Shown: piece after piece, positions 55,776 through 64,000 of the stretch | Numbering within the stretch: the stretch's first letter is position 1 | Layout of the letters: the number at the start of each line of letters is the position of its first letter | From: Agrobacterium leguminum | GTDB lineage: Bacteria > Pseudomonadota > Alphaproteobacteria > Rhizobiales > Rhizobiaceae | Length of the DNA: 64,000 nt | Assembly: GCF_015704895.1 (NCBI RefSeq) | Contig: NZ_JADQWB010000007.1 | Coordinates: forward strand, 62,001 to 126,000 | Reading direction: 5' to 3' | The notes under the pieces: generated by a model | Database searches by the model: none | Seen by the model: the letters and a program-made list of their open reading frames with translations, nothing else | Told to the model about the DNA's origin: nothing | Position numbers and translations under genes: made by a program

Positions 55776-56394
55776 TTCCAGCGGTTTTTGCGCCTCGTAA
55801 CGCTCTTAGAACGGCCAAGTCGGAGCAATTCGGTAAAAAATGGCCGTGAGCTACGGCAATTTTGCGTGGCTGCCATGACTAGAATGCAGTTTCTTGCCAC
55901 TCTTTTGCCGTGTTTGCGCCCTTTTAGCAATTTTTCCATCGCTTTTTCTTGGCGGCCTGGCAATGTCAGGCAAAAAAATCCCTACGGATATGTCAAATTT
56001 TATATGCATTGCCGCAATCTTGCTGCGATGCAAAAAAATTTTATATTCTGTTACAGACGGGGCTGTTCTTAACGTTCCTGTCTCATCTCGCCAAGTCATA
56101 AGAAACACATAAGAAAAGACTGCCGCTGGCACAAAACCCAATACATGCCGGGGCGGTACCCATGCTCTCAACACATGGCCGTCGGCACATTTGTTGCTTT
56201 TTTATGCAACCGTTAATATTGCCCGGACGTTGATCGGCCGCTCGCGCAAGAAATCGCATAGACGGTTATGGCCAATGTGCCTTACAAAAAATCCATTAGC
56301 ATCAAATTCCGAACACAGACTTGTTATCTCTTTTAGACGGAAAGACGCGCCTCCGGGCACCGACCAATCGCAAAACATAAATGGAGTTCTCTCT
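55776..56394. other. AT-rich regulatory region before exoY
   Basis: 619 bases, markedly AT-richer than the genes around it. There are short frames but none with a ribosome site. An imperfect inverted repeat with 12-base arms (56005-56016 and 56021-56032, 10 of 12 paired) is followed by AAAAAAATTTTATATTC. exoY of S. meliloti is controlled by MucR, which binds AT-rich DNA; a similar control here is only an inference. Confidence 0.6.
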
Positions 56395-57075
56395 ATGAAG
56401 TCCGCGACCCAATCGGCTGAACAGACACTCAGCAGCTCCGAAGACTTCGATGTCAGTTTCCCTATCGGGGGCATCGCAAAACGCAGTTTCGATATGACAT
56501 CGGCTGCGCTTGCGCTGCTCATCTTCAGCCCGATATTCCTGTTGATCGCCGCGCTGGTGAAATTGTCTGATCCCGGCCCGATCTTTTATGGCCACCGGCG
56601 TGTGGGACATAATGGCCGCTATTTCCATTGCCTGAAATTCAGGACGATGGCGATGAACGGCGATGAGATCCTGCGGCAATATCTTGCCGCCAATCCGGAA
56701 GCCGCCGAAGAATGGCGCGCCACCCGCAAGCTCAAGAACGACCCGCGTGTTACGGCTGTCGGCGCTGTGCTGCGCAAGCTCTCGCTCGACGAACTGCCGC
56801 AGCTCCTCAACATCATTCGCGGCGAAATGAGCGTGGTTGGCCCACGCCCGGTCGTCGATGAGGAACTGAGCTATTATGAAAGCGCTGCCGCTTATTATCT
56901 CAGCACCCGCCCTGGCCTGACCGGCCTGTGGCAGATCAGCGGCCGCAACGACGTATCCTACAAGACCCGCGTCGCTTTCGACACGCACTATGTGCAGAAC
57001 TGGTCGATGCGGCAGGATGTCTTCATCATCGTCAAGACCATTCCCGCCGTGTGCCTTTCACGCGGAAGCTACTGA
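56395..57075 (+). CDS. exoY: exopolysaccharide initiating sugar transferase, ExoY-like
   Basis: A 226-residue phosphoglycosyl transferase of the bacterial sugar transferase family, the same size as rhizobial ExoY. A helix (about 37-60) in AKRSFDMTSAALALLI is followed by KFRTM and the conserved DELPQLLN, VVGPRP and GLTGLWQ blocks. It transfers hexose-1-phosphate (galactose in ExoY) to undecaprenyl phosphate. ATG 56395 with GGAG upstream was chosen; the longer in-frame start lies in the AT-rich leader. Followed by exoF- and exoQ-like genes in the S. meliloti order. Whether this is succinoglycan or another polymer cannot be told. Confidence 0.85.
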   Translation: MKSATQSAEQTLSSSEDFDVSFPIGGIAKRSFDMTSAALALLIFSPIFLLIAALVKLSDPGPIFYGHRRVGHNGRYFHCLKFRTMAMNGDEILRQYLAANPEAAEEWRATRKLKNDPRVTAVGAVLRKLSLDELPQLLNIIRGEMSVVGPRPVVDEELSYYESAAAYYLSTRPGLTGLWQISGRNDVSYKTRVAFDTHYVQNWSMRQDVFIIVKTIPAVCLSRGSY

Positions 57076-57269
57076 AAACCGATATTGAGTTCGGCTTTAT
57101 CGATCTTCGTTTCGACACGCACCCCGACCGGGATCCCAAGTCCGGTCTTTGGGTGCGTCATTGGTGCTAATCATACCGGCCGCTTTTCGCGGCGCTGTGC
57201 AGCCGGCCTTGCCCAGTTGCGCGACGGCCGGATCGCCCGTGTGGCGATCCGCTAACAGGGAGTTTCCCG

Positions 57270-58526
57270 ATGAACGGCTTGTCTGCCGCCCGCCGCCCGT
57301 TTGTGGCCTTCGTATTTGCCGCTTCCGTCGCCCTTTCCGCGCCGCTCTCCGCCATGGCTGCGGATGGCGCTCAATATAAGCTCGGTACCGCTGACAAGCT
57401 GCGTATCCGCGTTGCCGAATGGCAGCCGGCGGATGGCAGCATCCGCAACTGGGATGTGATCAACGGCGATTATTCCGTCGGTCCGTCGGGGGCGCTGTCC
57501 CTGCCTTTCATCGGTCAGCTGGATGTTGCGGGCAAGACCCCATCGGAGGTCAGCGAGCAAATTGGAGCCCAGCTTCAGAGCAAGTTCGCCCTTCGCAACC
57601 TGCCTTCGGCCTCCGTCGAGATCGCGCAGTTCCGACCGATCTTCTTGAGCGGCGATGTGCAGACGCCGGGTGAATATCCCTATGCCGCCAATCTCACGGT
57701 GCTGAAGGCGGTCAGCCTTGCCGGGGGCCTGCGGCGCTCGGATGCCGGGCAGCGTTTTGCCCGCGACTTCATCAATGCCCGTGGTGACGCCGCCGTCTAT
57801 GACAACCAGCGCGCAAGGCTGCTCGCCCGTCAGGCGCGCCTGGTCGCAGAGGTCAAGGGTGACGCGACCATCGCCAAGACGCCTGAAATGGAAAAGATCG
57901 GCGAAATCGACGTGCTGCTGGCCAGCGAAAGCGCGCTGATGAAATCGCGCACCGAACGTTACACCCTGCAGCTCAAGGCGCTGACGGACCTGCATGCTCT
58001 TCTGCAGAGCGAAGTCGAATCCCTGAAGAAGAAATCGGAAACGCAGAATCGTCAGCTCCAGCTTGCCAACGAGGACCGCGACCGGGTCAACCGGCTGAAC
58101 GAGCAGGGGCTTGCGCTGTCGCAACGGCGTATTTCCGCGGAAGAACGCGCCGCGGAAGTGGAATCCAACCTGCTCGATATCGATACGCAGTCGCTGCGCG
58201 CCAAACAGGATATCAACAAGGCGACCCAGGACGAGATCAACCTGCGTAACGACTGGGTGGCGCAGCGCTCCAAGGAATTGCAGGACACGGAAGCGGAACT
58301 GGACAAGCTCAATCTGCAACTGACCACCAGCCGCGAATTGATGTCGGAAGCGCTGGCGCAATCGGCCGAAGCGATCCGTTTCGACCCGTCGGGCAAGTCC
58401 GCGACGATCGGCTATGTCGTGGTGCGTGAGGAAAACGGCAAGCCGAAGGAGCTGAAGGTGGATGAAAACGCCATGCTCCAGCCCGGCGATGTCATCAAGG
58501 TCTCGTCTGAAATCCTGATGCAGTGA
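57270..58526 (+). CDS. exoF: polysaccharide export protein, ExoF-like
   Basis: A 418-residue exported protein, length of ExoF. Signal peptide ends at SAMAA. The Wza-type polysaccharide export domain (YKLGTADKLRIRVAEWQ) is followed by an SLBB stretch (IFLSGDVQTPGEYPY), then a long coiled coil (about residues 175-370) and a final GDVIKV. It takes part in translocation or polymerisation of the polysaccharide. Ribosome site AGGGAG; the 194-base gap to exoY has no clear terminator. Confidence 0.85.
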   Translation: MNGLSAARRPFVAFVFAASVALSAPLSAMAADGAQYKLGTADKLRIRVAEWQPADGSIRNWDVINGDYSVGPSGALSLPFIGQLDVAGKTPSEVSEQIGAQLQSKFALRNLPSASVEIAQFRPIFLSGDVQTPGEYPYAANLTVLKAVSLAGGLRRSDAGQRFARDFINARGDAAVYDNQRARLLARQARLVAEVKGDATIAKTPEMEKIGEIDVLLASESALMKSRTERYTLQLKALTDLHALLQSEVESLKKKSETQNRQLQLANEDRDRVNRLNEQGLALSQRRISAEERAAEVESNLLDIDTQSLRAKQDINKATQDEINLRNDWVAQRSKELQDTEAELDKLNLQLTTSRELMSEALAQSAEAIRFDPSGKSATIGYVVVREENGKPKELKVDENAMLQPGDVIKVSSEILMQ

Positions 58527-58533
58527 GGTTTCA

Positions 58534-59844
58534 ATGCGGATCGCCAAATCGGCGCTGATCGATCCCGAACGCAATGAGATTTACGGAATGGCGGCGGTTG
58601 CGCTGTCGTTCTTCGTCTTCGCTTACTCGTCGCGTTTCGGGCAAATCTCGGTTCTGGCCTATTATGGCATGTGGCTGCCGCTGGTGGTGGTCGATTACCG
58701 GCGCGTGCTCGGCAATTATCCGCGCTATCTCTGGATATTCGCCTTCGGCATCTTGACGGTTCTGTCCAGTTTCTGGTCGGAAGCGGCGTCGGTGACCATG
58801 CGCGCCTCCATCCAGTATATGACGCATATCGTCTGCGCGCTGATCGCCATGCGGGTGATCTCCATCCGGACGTTGACGCGCGGGGCGCTGATCGGCATCG
58901 CCGTCGTTCTGCTCTATTCGCTGCTATTCGGCATTTATCTCTTCGATGCGCTGGATGGCACCTATAGTTTCGTCGGCGCTTTTTCTTCCAAGAACCAGCT
59001 CGGCTTTTATGCCTCGCTCGGCGTCATTTTCGCCGCCGCATCGGCGCTGGTGCTCAAGCAAAGGGGCGTCTGGCTGCCGATTGCCGGCGTCACCGGGCTC
59101 CTGTCGGCCTATAGCCTCCTTGCGTCCCAATCGGCCACATCCACTATTACCACGGCGGCGGTGGTCGCGCTCATCATCGGCTTCATTCCCATCGGCATGC
59201 TTTCGCCGGCGAACCGAAAGATGACGTTTTTTGTGCTGGGCGGTCTCGGCGCATTGCTGGCTGTCGCATCCCTGCAATTCGGCCTGCTGGACGCAATTCT
59301 CGGCATTTTCGGCAAGGATTCGACGCTGACCGGCCGAACTTACCTCTGGCAGCAGGGCATCGAGGCGGCGAAACAAACGCCGATCCTCGGCGTCGGTTAT
59401 CAGGGGTTCTGGGTTGCGGGTTTTCCCGATGCCGAACGGTTGTGGAACGATTTCTTCATTACCGGCCGCAGCGGCTTCCATTTCCATAATACCTATATCG
59501 AAACCGTGGTGGAAAACGGCTTCGTTGGCATGCTGCTGCTTGGCATAGTGCTTTACGGAACGCTGCTCGGGCATCTGCGCTCGGTGCTGATGCGCAAGAG
59601 CGATCCGCAGGGCGTCATCCTGTTTGCGATCTGCGCCCTGTTTGTCGTGCGTTCCTTCGTGGAGATCGACATCATCTTTCCCTACCAGATCGGCTCGTTC
59701 CTGCTTTATTTCGCAGCCGGTAAACTGTGCCTTCCGGCAAGGGCTGCGGAGGGTAGCGTTCACCTGACTGGAGTTCGTGGCGGTTTCTCTCTCCGTCATT
59801 CCGGCCTTGGGCCGGAATCCAGCCAGCCCAAGTCCTTGGGCTGA
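58534..59844 (+). CDS. exoQ: O-antigen ligase/polymerase family protein, ExoQ-like
   Basis: A 436-residue membrane protein with about eleven helices and a large periplasmic loop holding TLTGRTYLWQQG and FHFHNTYIETVVENG, the Wzy-C (O-antigen ligase/polymerase) signature. By analogy with ExoQ it polymerises repeating units into high-mass exopolysaccharide. Start is eight bases after the exoF stop. The last 18 or so residues are encoded by a palindromic repeat (59794-59908) and look like the usual translation of such repeats, so the original C-terminus probably ended earlier. Confidence 0.85.
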   Translation: MRIAKSALIDPERNEIYGMAAVALSFFVFAYSSRFGQISVLAYYGMWLPLVVVDYRRVLGNYPRYLWIFAFGILTVLSSFWSEAASVTMRASIQYMTHIVCALIAMRVISIRTLTRGALIGIAVVLLYSLLFGIYLFDALDGTYSFVGAFSSKNQLGFYASLGVIFAAASALVLKQRGVWLPIAGVTGLLSAYSLLASQSATSTITTAAVVALIIGFIPIGMLSPANRKMTFFVLGGLGALLAVASLQFGLLDAILGIFGKDSTLTGRTYLWQQGIEAAKQTPILGVGYQGFWVAGFPDAERLWNDFFITGRSGFHFHNTYIETVVENGFVGMLLLGIVLYGTLLGHLRSVLMRKSDPQGVILFAICALFVVRSFVEIDIIFPYQIGSFLLYFAAGKLCLPARAAEGSVHLTGVRGGFSLRHSGLGPESSQPKSLG

Positions 59845-59908
59845 AAGAACCCGTCTTCGCCGCGCGAGAGCCGCGTCGGCTGAATTCCGGCTCAAGGCCG
59901 GAATGACG
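59794..59908. repeat. 115-bp palindromic repeat, copy 2, inserted at the end of exoQ
   Basis: Outer arms of 25 bases (59794-59818 and 59884-59908) pair with one mismatch. The left arm shares CTCCGTCAT.CCGG.CTTG with the copy at 41516-41634. The exoQ stop (59842-59844) lies inside the element. Confidence 0.82.
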
Positions 59909-59922
59909 TAGGCGAGGTGGTT

Positions 59923-60417
59923 CTAAAGATAATCCGCAGAGACATGCGGACTGGCATGGATGAAACTCCACATGTCCTTGCTGACCTCGACGATGTCGGC
60001 GATCGATTTTTCGAGCTGTCCGATTTCCTTCTCGTCCATGCGCTCCACCTTGCCGTAGCGCACCTGGCTGTCATCCTCCACCAGCCGCATGAGCTGCGTG
60101 CTGGCGATTTCGCCTTTTTCGTCGAAGGAATAGATGCAGTGATTATATTTGTTGCGCGTCTTCGCTTCCTTCTTCAGCCGCGCCATGATGGAGAGGATGG
60201 TCTTGCGGTCCTTCGCATCGGTGGAGGGAAGCTTCGCCAGGCGCTCGATCAGATCCATGCGCGCCCGCGTGGTGTTGAGCGTCAGGAACACGACGATGGC
60301 CGCTTCCTTTTCCACTTTCAGGAGATGGACGATCAGATAGATCATCAGGCTTTCCGTGTTGGTCCACACGTAATTCAGCCTGCCGACCAGCAGCAATACA
60401 TCCGACATCGCCGCCAT
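59923..60417 (-). CDS. hypothetical protein, 164 residues
   Basis: A soluble, mainly helical protein with many Lys, Glu and Met residues and no signal peptide. It contains YVWTNTESLMIYLIVHLLK and a basic KTILSIMARLKKEAKTRNK stretch. GGGAG stands eight bases before the ATG at 60417. It resembles no family I can name; the helical pattern recalls DUF-type proteins of unknown role. It lies on the minus strand after the type I secretion pair. Confidence 0.6.
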   Translation of the reverse strand: MAAMSDVLLLVGRLNYVWTNTESLMIYLIVHLLKVEKEAAIVVFLTLNTTRARMDLIERLAKLPSTDAKDRKTILSIMARLKKEAKTRNKYNHCIYSFDEKGEIASTQLMRLVEDDSQVRYGKVERMDEKEIGQLEKSIADIVEVSKDMWSFIHASPHVSADYL

Positions 60418-60502
60418 GCTGCTTCTCCCGCCCCGACGAAACATATTTGGATATTATATGCCGACCGCTGCGGAAAAGACAGTGTAGGTTACTGATATTT
60501 CT

Positions 60503-61861
60503 TCATCTTTCCTTGAAAGCACGGGACATGCTGTCGGAGATCGGCTTGGTCAGATATTCGAAGAAGGTACGCTCCGAAGTCTGGATCAGCACGTCGGCCG
60601 GCATGCCGGGCACGGGGTGGAAATTGTGAACCTTGGCGATTTCCTCGTCGGGTATCTGCACCCGCACGATGTAGACGTCCTTGACCTGAAGGCCGGCATT
60701 TTCCTCGATGCTGTCGGCTGAAACGTAAAAGACCTTGCCGTTCAGAACCGGTGTGGTGCGGCGGTTGAGCGCCGACAGGCGGATCGCGGCGGTCTGGCCC
60801 TCATGCAGCTGGTCGATGGAGGTTCTCAGCACCTGCGCCTCCAGAATAAGGGGCACATGAGCGGGCAGAATTTCCATGATCGGCTTGCCGGTGGTGATGA
60901 CGCCGCCCGGTGTATGATAATAGGCGCGCACGACAGTGCCGTTGACGGGGGAACGGATGACGGTGCGCTCCAGCACTTCGGCGGCGCCACGCACCTGTTC
61001 ACGCACGCTGTCGAGATCGGATTCGGCGGTTTCCAGCGCATCGAGCGCTGCCTGCTTGTTGGCGTTGACGGCAATGACCGCTTCCTGCCGGAACTTGGCG
61101 ATTTCCGCCTCGCTCTGGTTCATTTCGCCGCTCAGCCGGGCGATGTCGCCCATGGCGTCGGCGATGGCGCGCTCCAGCGCCAGCATGTCGGTCTTGCGGA
61201 TGACGCCGTCCTTGGCGAGCCGCTCCTTGGAATCGCGCTCCTGTGTCAAAAGCGCCAATTGCCGGTCGAAGGACTGTTTTTGGCCGTCATAGCCCGCATA
61301 GCGGAACTCCAGCGACCGGATATTCTTGTCGATCAGATTCATCTGCTCCTCAAGCTTGATGAGCTTGCTGTGGAACACGATGTTCTGGCTCTGGATGATG
61401 GAATTGATATCCGGATCGCCGGCTTCCTTCATGACGATATCCGGCACCTTGAAGCTTTTCGCGCCCTGGGCCTCGGCGCGCAAGCGCACCACGATGGTTT
61501 CGAGGCGAAGCCGCCGCAGCTGCAACATGCGCTCGTTGGCAAGCGCCGTCGTCTTGTCCAGCGTCAGAAGAACGTCGCCTTCCTTGACCGTGTCGCCTTC
61601 GCTGACCATCATTTCCTTGATGATGCCGCCTTCCAGATGCTGGACCACCTTGTTGTTGCCGGTGGCGACGAAACTGCCCTGGGCGATGATGGCGGAGGAG
61701 AGCGGCGCAGTGCCGGCCCAGAATCCGAAACCGCCGAAGGAGGCGAGCAGCACGGCAAGACCGATCGAGCTGTGCAGGCGGATGGAGCGCGGCACCTCGC
61801 TGTACCATTCGAGCTGGCCCTGGGGTTTGACTTCGGCAATGGCGTTTTTCTTTTTGAACAT
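60503..61861 (-). CDS. prsE: type I secretion periplasmic adaptor (HlyD family), PrsE-like
   Basis: A 452-residue membrane fusion protein. A short cytoplasmic tail and one helix (about 23-45, GLAVLLASFGGFGFW) precede the biotinyl-lipoyl-like half-motif VVQHLEGGIIKEMMVSEGD, then long coiled coils (about 150-300), then the second half (VIRSPVNGTV) and a beta-rich end. It bridges the ABC exporter to an outer-membrane TolC channel. ATG 61861 comes eight bases after the exporter stop. In S. meliloti PrsDE export the glycanases ExoK and ExsH; here the neighbourhood with exoYFQ suggests the same. Confidence 0.85.
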   Translation of the reverse strand: MFKKKNAIAEVKPQGQLEWYSEVPRSIRLHSSIGLAVLLASFGGFGFWAGTAPLSSAIIAQGSFVATGNNKVVQHLEGGIIKEMMVSEGDTVKEGDVLLTLDKTTALANERMLQLRRLRLETIVVRLRAEAQGAKSFKVPDIVMKEAGDPDINSIIQSQNIVFHSKLIKLEEQMNLIDKNIRSLEFRYAGYDGQKQSFDRQLALLTQERDSKERLAKDGVIRKTDMLALERAIADAMGDIARLSGEMNQSEAEIAKFRQEAVIAVNANKQAALDALETAESDLDSVREQVRGAAEVLERTVIRSPVNGTVVRAYYHTPGGVITTGKPIMEILPAHVPLILEAQVLRTSIDQLHEGQTAAIRLSALNRRTTPVLNGKVFYVSADSIEENAGLQVKDVYIVRVQIPDEEIAKVHNFHPVPGMPADVLIQTSERTFFEYLTKPISDSMSRAFKER

Positions 61862-61869
61862 GACGGTTC

Positions 61870-63999
61870 TCAACCCTCGATCTGCGGGGACTGGTTGGCC
61901 TCGCGGCCATTGCCGGAAAGCGCCTTCAGCACGTCCATCCTTTCGCCGAACATGGCGACCGATCCGTCCTTCAGCACCATGATCTTGTCGACGCATTGAA
62001 GCAGCGCCGGCCGCTGGGTGATGGTGACGGTGGTGATGCCCTGTCTTTTGGCGTGCAGCAGCGCCTTGGCCAACGCCTGTTCGCCCTGCGTATCCAGATT
62101 GGAGTTCGGCTCATCCAGCACCACGAATTTCGGATCGCCGAAAAAGGCGCGGGCAAGTGCGATGCGCTGTTTCTGGCCGCCGGAAAGCGGTGCGCCATCG
62201 GCAGCGACCACGGTTTCATAACCCTGCGGGAAACCGGCGATCAGCTCGTGCACATCGGCCAGCACTGCCGCCTCGTAGATCTGCCGGTCTTCGATATCGT
62301 CGCGCATGCGGCAGATATTGGCTTTGATGGTACCGGGGAAAAGCTGCACGTCCTGTGGCAGATAACCGATGCTTTCACCGAATTGTCGCTGGTCCCAGTT
62401 GCGCAGATCCATGAGATCGAGACGTACATTGCCTGATGTGGGCAGAATGGAGCCCACCAGCATCTTGCCGAGCGTCGTCTTGCCGGAGCCGGAATTGCCG
62501 ATGATGGCGAGCGACTCCCCCTTTTTCAGCGAAAAGGAAATGCCGTTCAAAATCACCTTTTTCTGCGGCGGCGGCACGAAGAGGATGCGCTCGACGTCGA
62601 GACGTCCTTCCGGGTTGGGAAGGCGCAGGCGAGGGAAGTTCAGCGGCGAATTGATGAGAAGCTGCTTGATGCGGCCATAGGAGGCGGCAGATTTGTTGAA
62701 CTGGTGCCAGCCTTCTATTGCGCCTTCGATAGGCGCCAGTGCGCGGCCGGAAATGATGGAGGCTGCAATCACCATGCCGCCGGTCAGTTCGCCGGATAGC
62801 GACAGATGCGCGCCCCAGCCGAGCAGCGCCACCTGGGTAATCATGCGCGCCGCCTTGGAAACGCCGGAGAACATAATGTTGCGATCCTGCGCCGCCACAT
62901 GCGATTTCAGCGAGCCGGCGGTTTCGCGGCCCCACATCTTCACCGCTTCGGGGATCATGGCGAGCGCATTGATGATCTGCGAATTGCGCGACATGGAATC
63001 GAGGTGGAAATTGGCGCGGCTCAAATAACCGGAAGCCTCTGAGAACTGTCTTGCGGTGAAGCGCTGGTTCAGCCAGGCGATGCCGAACAGCACGACGCAG
63101 CAGACCATGATGATGATGCCGAGATGCGGATGGACGAGATAGACCACCACGATGAAGAGCGGCATCAGCGGCGCATCGAGAAAGGCGATGAGCGTGCCGG
63201 AGGTGAGGAAGGAGCGCAATTGCTGTAGATCCTGCAAGGTCTGGTAGTCCTTGCCACTGCCATGCAGGGAGGCGCGGGCGGCGGCGGACAGGATCGGCGC
63301 GCCAAGCTGCACCTCGAGTTCGACGGCGGTGCGCATCAGGATGAAGCGGCGGATGGCGTCCATGAAGGCCTGCAGCAGAACCGCGCCAAGGACGGCGACC
63401 GTCAGCATCACCAGCGTATCCATTGAGCGGCTGGTCAGAACCCGGTCGGAAATCTGGAACAGATAAAGCGGGATGGCGAGCAGCAGGACGTTGATGGCGA
63501 CCGTGAACAGCATCACCACCACCATGTTGCGCCGCACGGCGGCGATGCCCTTGGCAAGGCTTGCGGCGAAGTTGATCGGCTCGCTGCGTTTGTGAAAACC
63601 GCTCTGGCTTCCACCACCGCCGCCGCCACCACCGCCACCACCATTGTCCGTCGGCTCCTTGCCGCCGCCGCCCGTCACTGGCCGGCGTTCGTTTTCACGG
63701 ATCGGTCCGTCATTATTGTCGATGGTCTTGACGAAAGGCAGGTCGGCATTGTCGATCTTGGCCTGCGGTTCCGGCGGGGAGGCAGGTTGCCGGTCCCGTT
63801 GAGGTGCCGGCCTTTCCGGGGGAACATCCCGCAACTGTTCCGTCTGCTCCGTTTTTGCATGCGGTTGGGAGAGAACTTGTGGGGGGGCGGTCTGTGCAGG
63901 GGAGGAAACTTCTTTTGCCGTCTGTTCCGCGCCGGATAATTGGCGCAGGTTTTCGACGGCTTCATTGATTGCTGAAATACAGGCGTCCGTCAGTTTGCT
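61870..63999 (-). CDS. prsD: type I secretion ABC exporter, PrsD-like, 5' end outside the window
   Basis: A six-helix membrane domain fused to an ATPase domain with Walker A GNSGSGKTT, signature LSGGQKQR and Walker B FVVLDEPNSNLD, as in PrsD/PrtD exporters of RTX-type proteins. The frame stays open to the right edge, so at least 709 residues are encoded and the start is not visible. Before the first helix lies an unusual extension of more than 150 residues, rich in Pro, Gln, Glu and Asp, ending in eleven Gly (63611-63643). Typical PrsD has only a short N-terminus. A substrate for export is not encoded in the window. Confidence 0.87.
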   Translation of the reverse strand, partial: SKLTDACISAINEAVENLRQLSGAEQTAKEVSSPAQTAPPQVLSQPHAKTEQTEQLRDVPPERPAPQRDRQPASPPEPQAKIDNADLPFVKTIDNNDGPIRENERRPVTGGGGKEPTDNGGGGGGGGGGGSQSGFHKRSEPINFAASLAKGIAAVRRNMVVVMLFTVAINVLLLAIPLYLFQISDRVLTSRSMDTLVMLTVAVLGAVLLQAFMDAIRRFILMRTAVELEVQLGAPILSAAARASLHGSGKDYQTLQDLQQLRSFLTSGTLIAFLDAPLMPLFIVVVYLVHPHLGIIIMVCCVVLFGIAWLNQRFTARQFSEASGYLSRANFHLDSMSRNSQIINALAMIPEAVKMWGRETAGSLKSHVAAQDRNIMFSGVSKAARMITQVALLGWGAHLSLSGELTGGMVIAASIISGRALAPIEGAIEGWHQFNKSAASYGRIKQLLINSPLNFPRLRLPNPEGRLDVERILFVPPPQKKVILNGISFSLKKGESLAIIGNSGSGKTTLGKMLVGSILPTSGNVRLDLMDLRNWDQRQFGESIGYLPQDVQLFPGTIKANICRMRDDIEDRQIYEAAVLADVHELIAGFPQGYETVVAADGAPLSGGQKQRIALARAFFGDPKFVVLDEPNSNLDTQGEQALAKALLHAKRQGITTVTITQRPALLQCVDKIMVLKDGSVAMFGERMDVLKALSGNGREANQSPQIEG

Positions 64000-64000
64000 G

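Noticed and set aside
55860..56110. Possible short genes in the AT-rich exoY leader
   Set aside because: Frames have no ribosome site and change frame repeatedly; composition is like non-coding DNA.

Overview
The window is high-GC and densely coded. It looks like chromosomal DNA of a Rhizobiaceae member, most probably an Agrobacterium. The pointers are a complete thuR/thuEFGKAB trehalose-type locus, an exoY-exoF-exoQ set next to a PrsDE-like type I exporter, many ABC and TRAP uptake systems, a short aa3 cytochrome oxidase subunit IV, and palindromic intergenic repeats of the rhizobial kind. The queCDE genes argue for a chromosome rather than a small plasmid. That the replicon is the Agrobacterium linear chromosome is inference only. 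No tRNA, rRNA, CRISPR array or insertion sequence was found.

Layout, left to right. 1-3.8 kb: end of a class A beta-lactamase-like hydrolase, a peptide-type binding protein and an AbgB-like amidohydrolase. 4.3-8.1 kb: inositol/ribose-type ABC importer, then a class I glutamine amidotransferase-like hydrolase facing it. 9.2-12.8 kb: TRAP transporter whose binding protein faces its two membrane subunits. 13.2-17.3 kb: cytochrome oxidase subunit IV, a secreted unknown, a DadA-like oxidase and a soluble PAS-PAS chemoreceptor. 17.4-23.5 kb: six-gene minus-strand operon joining a polar amino-acid ABC importer to an MmgE/PrpD protein and an FMN monooxygenase. 23.9-30.1 kb: malic enzyme, a LysR regulator and membrane glucose dehydrogenase. 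30.3-32.6 kb: manC and a CPBP protease.

32.8-39.1 kb: glucose-type CUT1 importer with a TIM-barrel isomerase and a Gfo/Idh oxidoreductase. 39.2-41.5 kb: two tiny overlapping membrane-protein genes, then queCDE preceded by a preQ1-I riboswitch. 41.7-49.0 kb: the thu locus. 49.2-53.7 kb: small proteins, 3-methyladenine glycosylase, an SDR and two L,D-transpeptidases. 53.7-55.8 kb: omega-aminotransferase with a divergent XRE-cupin regulator. 56.4-64 kb: exopolysaccharide genes and the type I secretion pair, the last running off the window.

Functionally this is a scavenging region: several unrelated uptake operons, each carrying its own first catabolic enzymes, interleaved with envelope and polysaccharide genes. 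The most useful non-coding finds are the preQ1-I riboswitch at queC, matched operator-like palindromes in two sugar operons, hairpins placed just after ABC binding-protein genes, an overlooked 26-codon ORF with a near-perfect ribosome binding site, and a palindromic repeat that supplies the C-terminus of the ExoQ-like protein.
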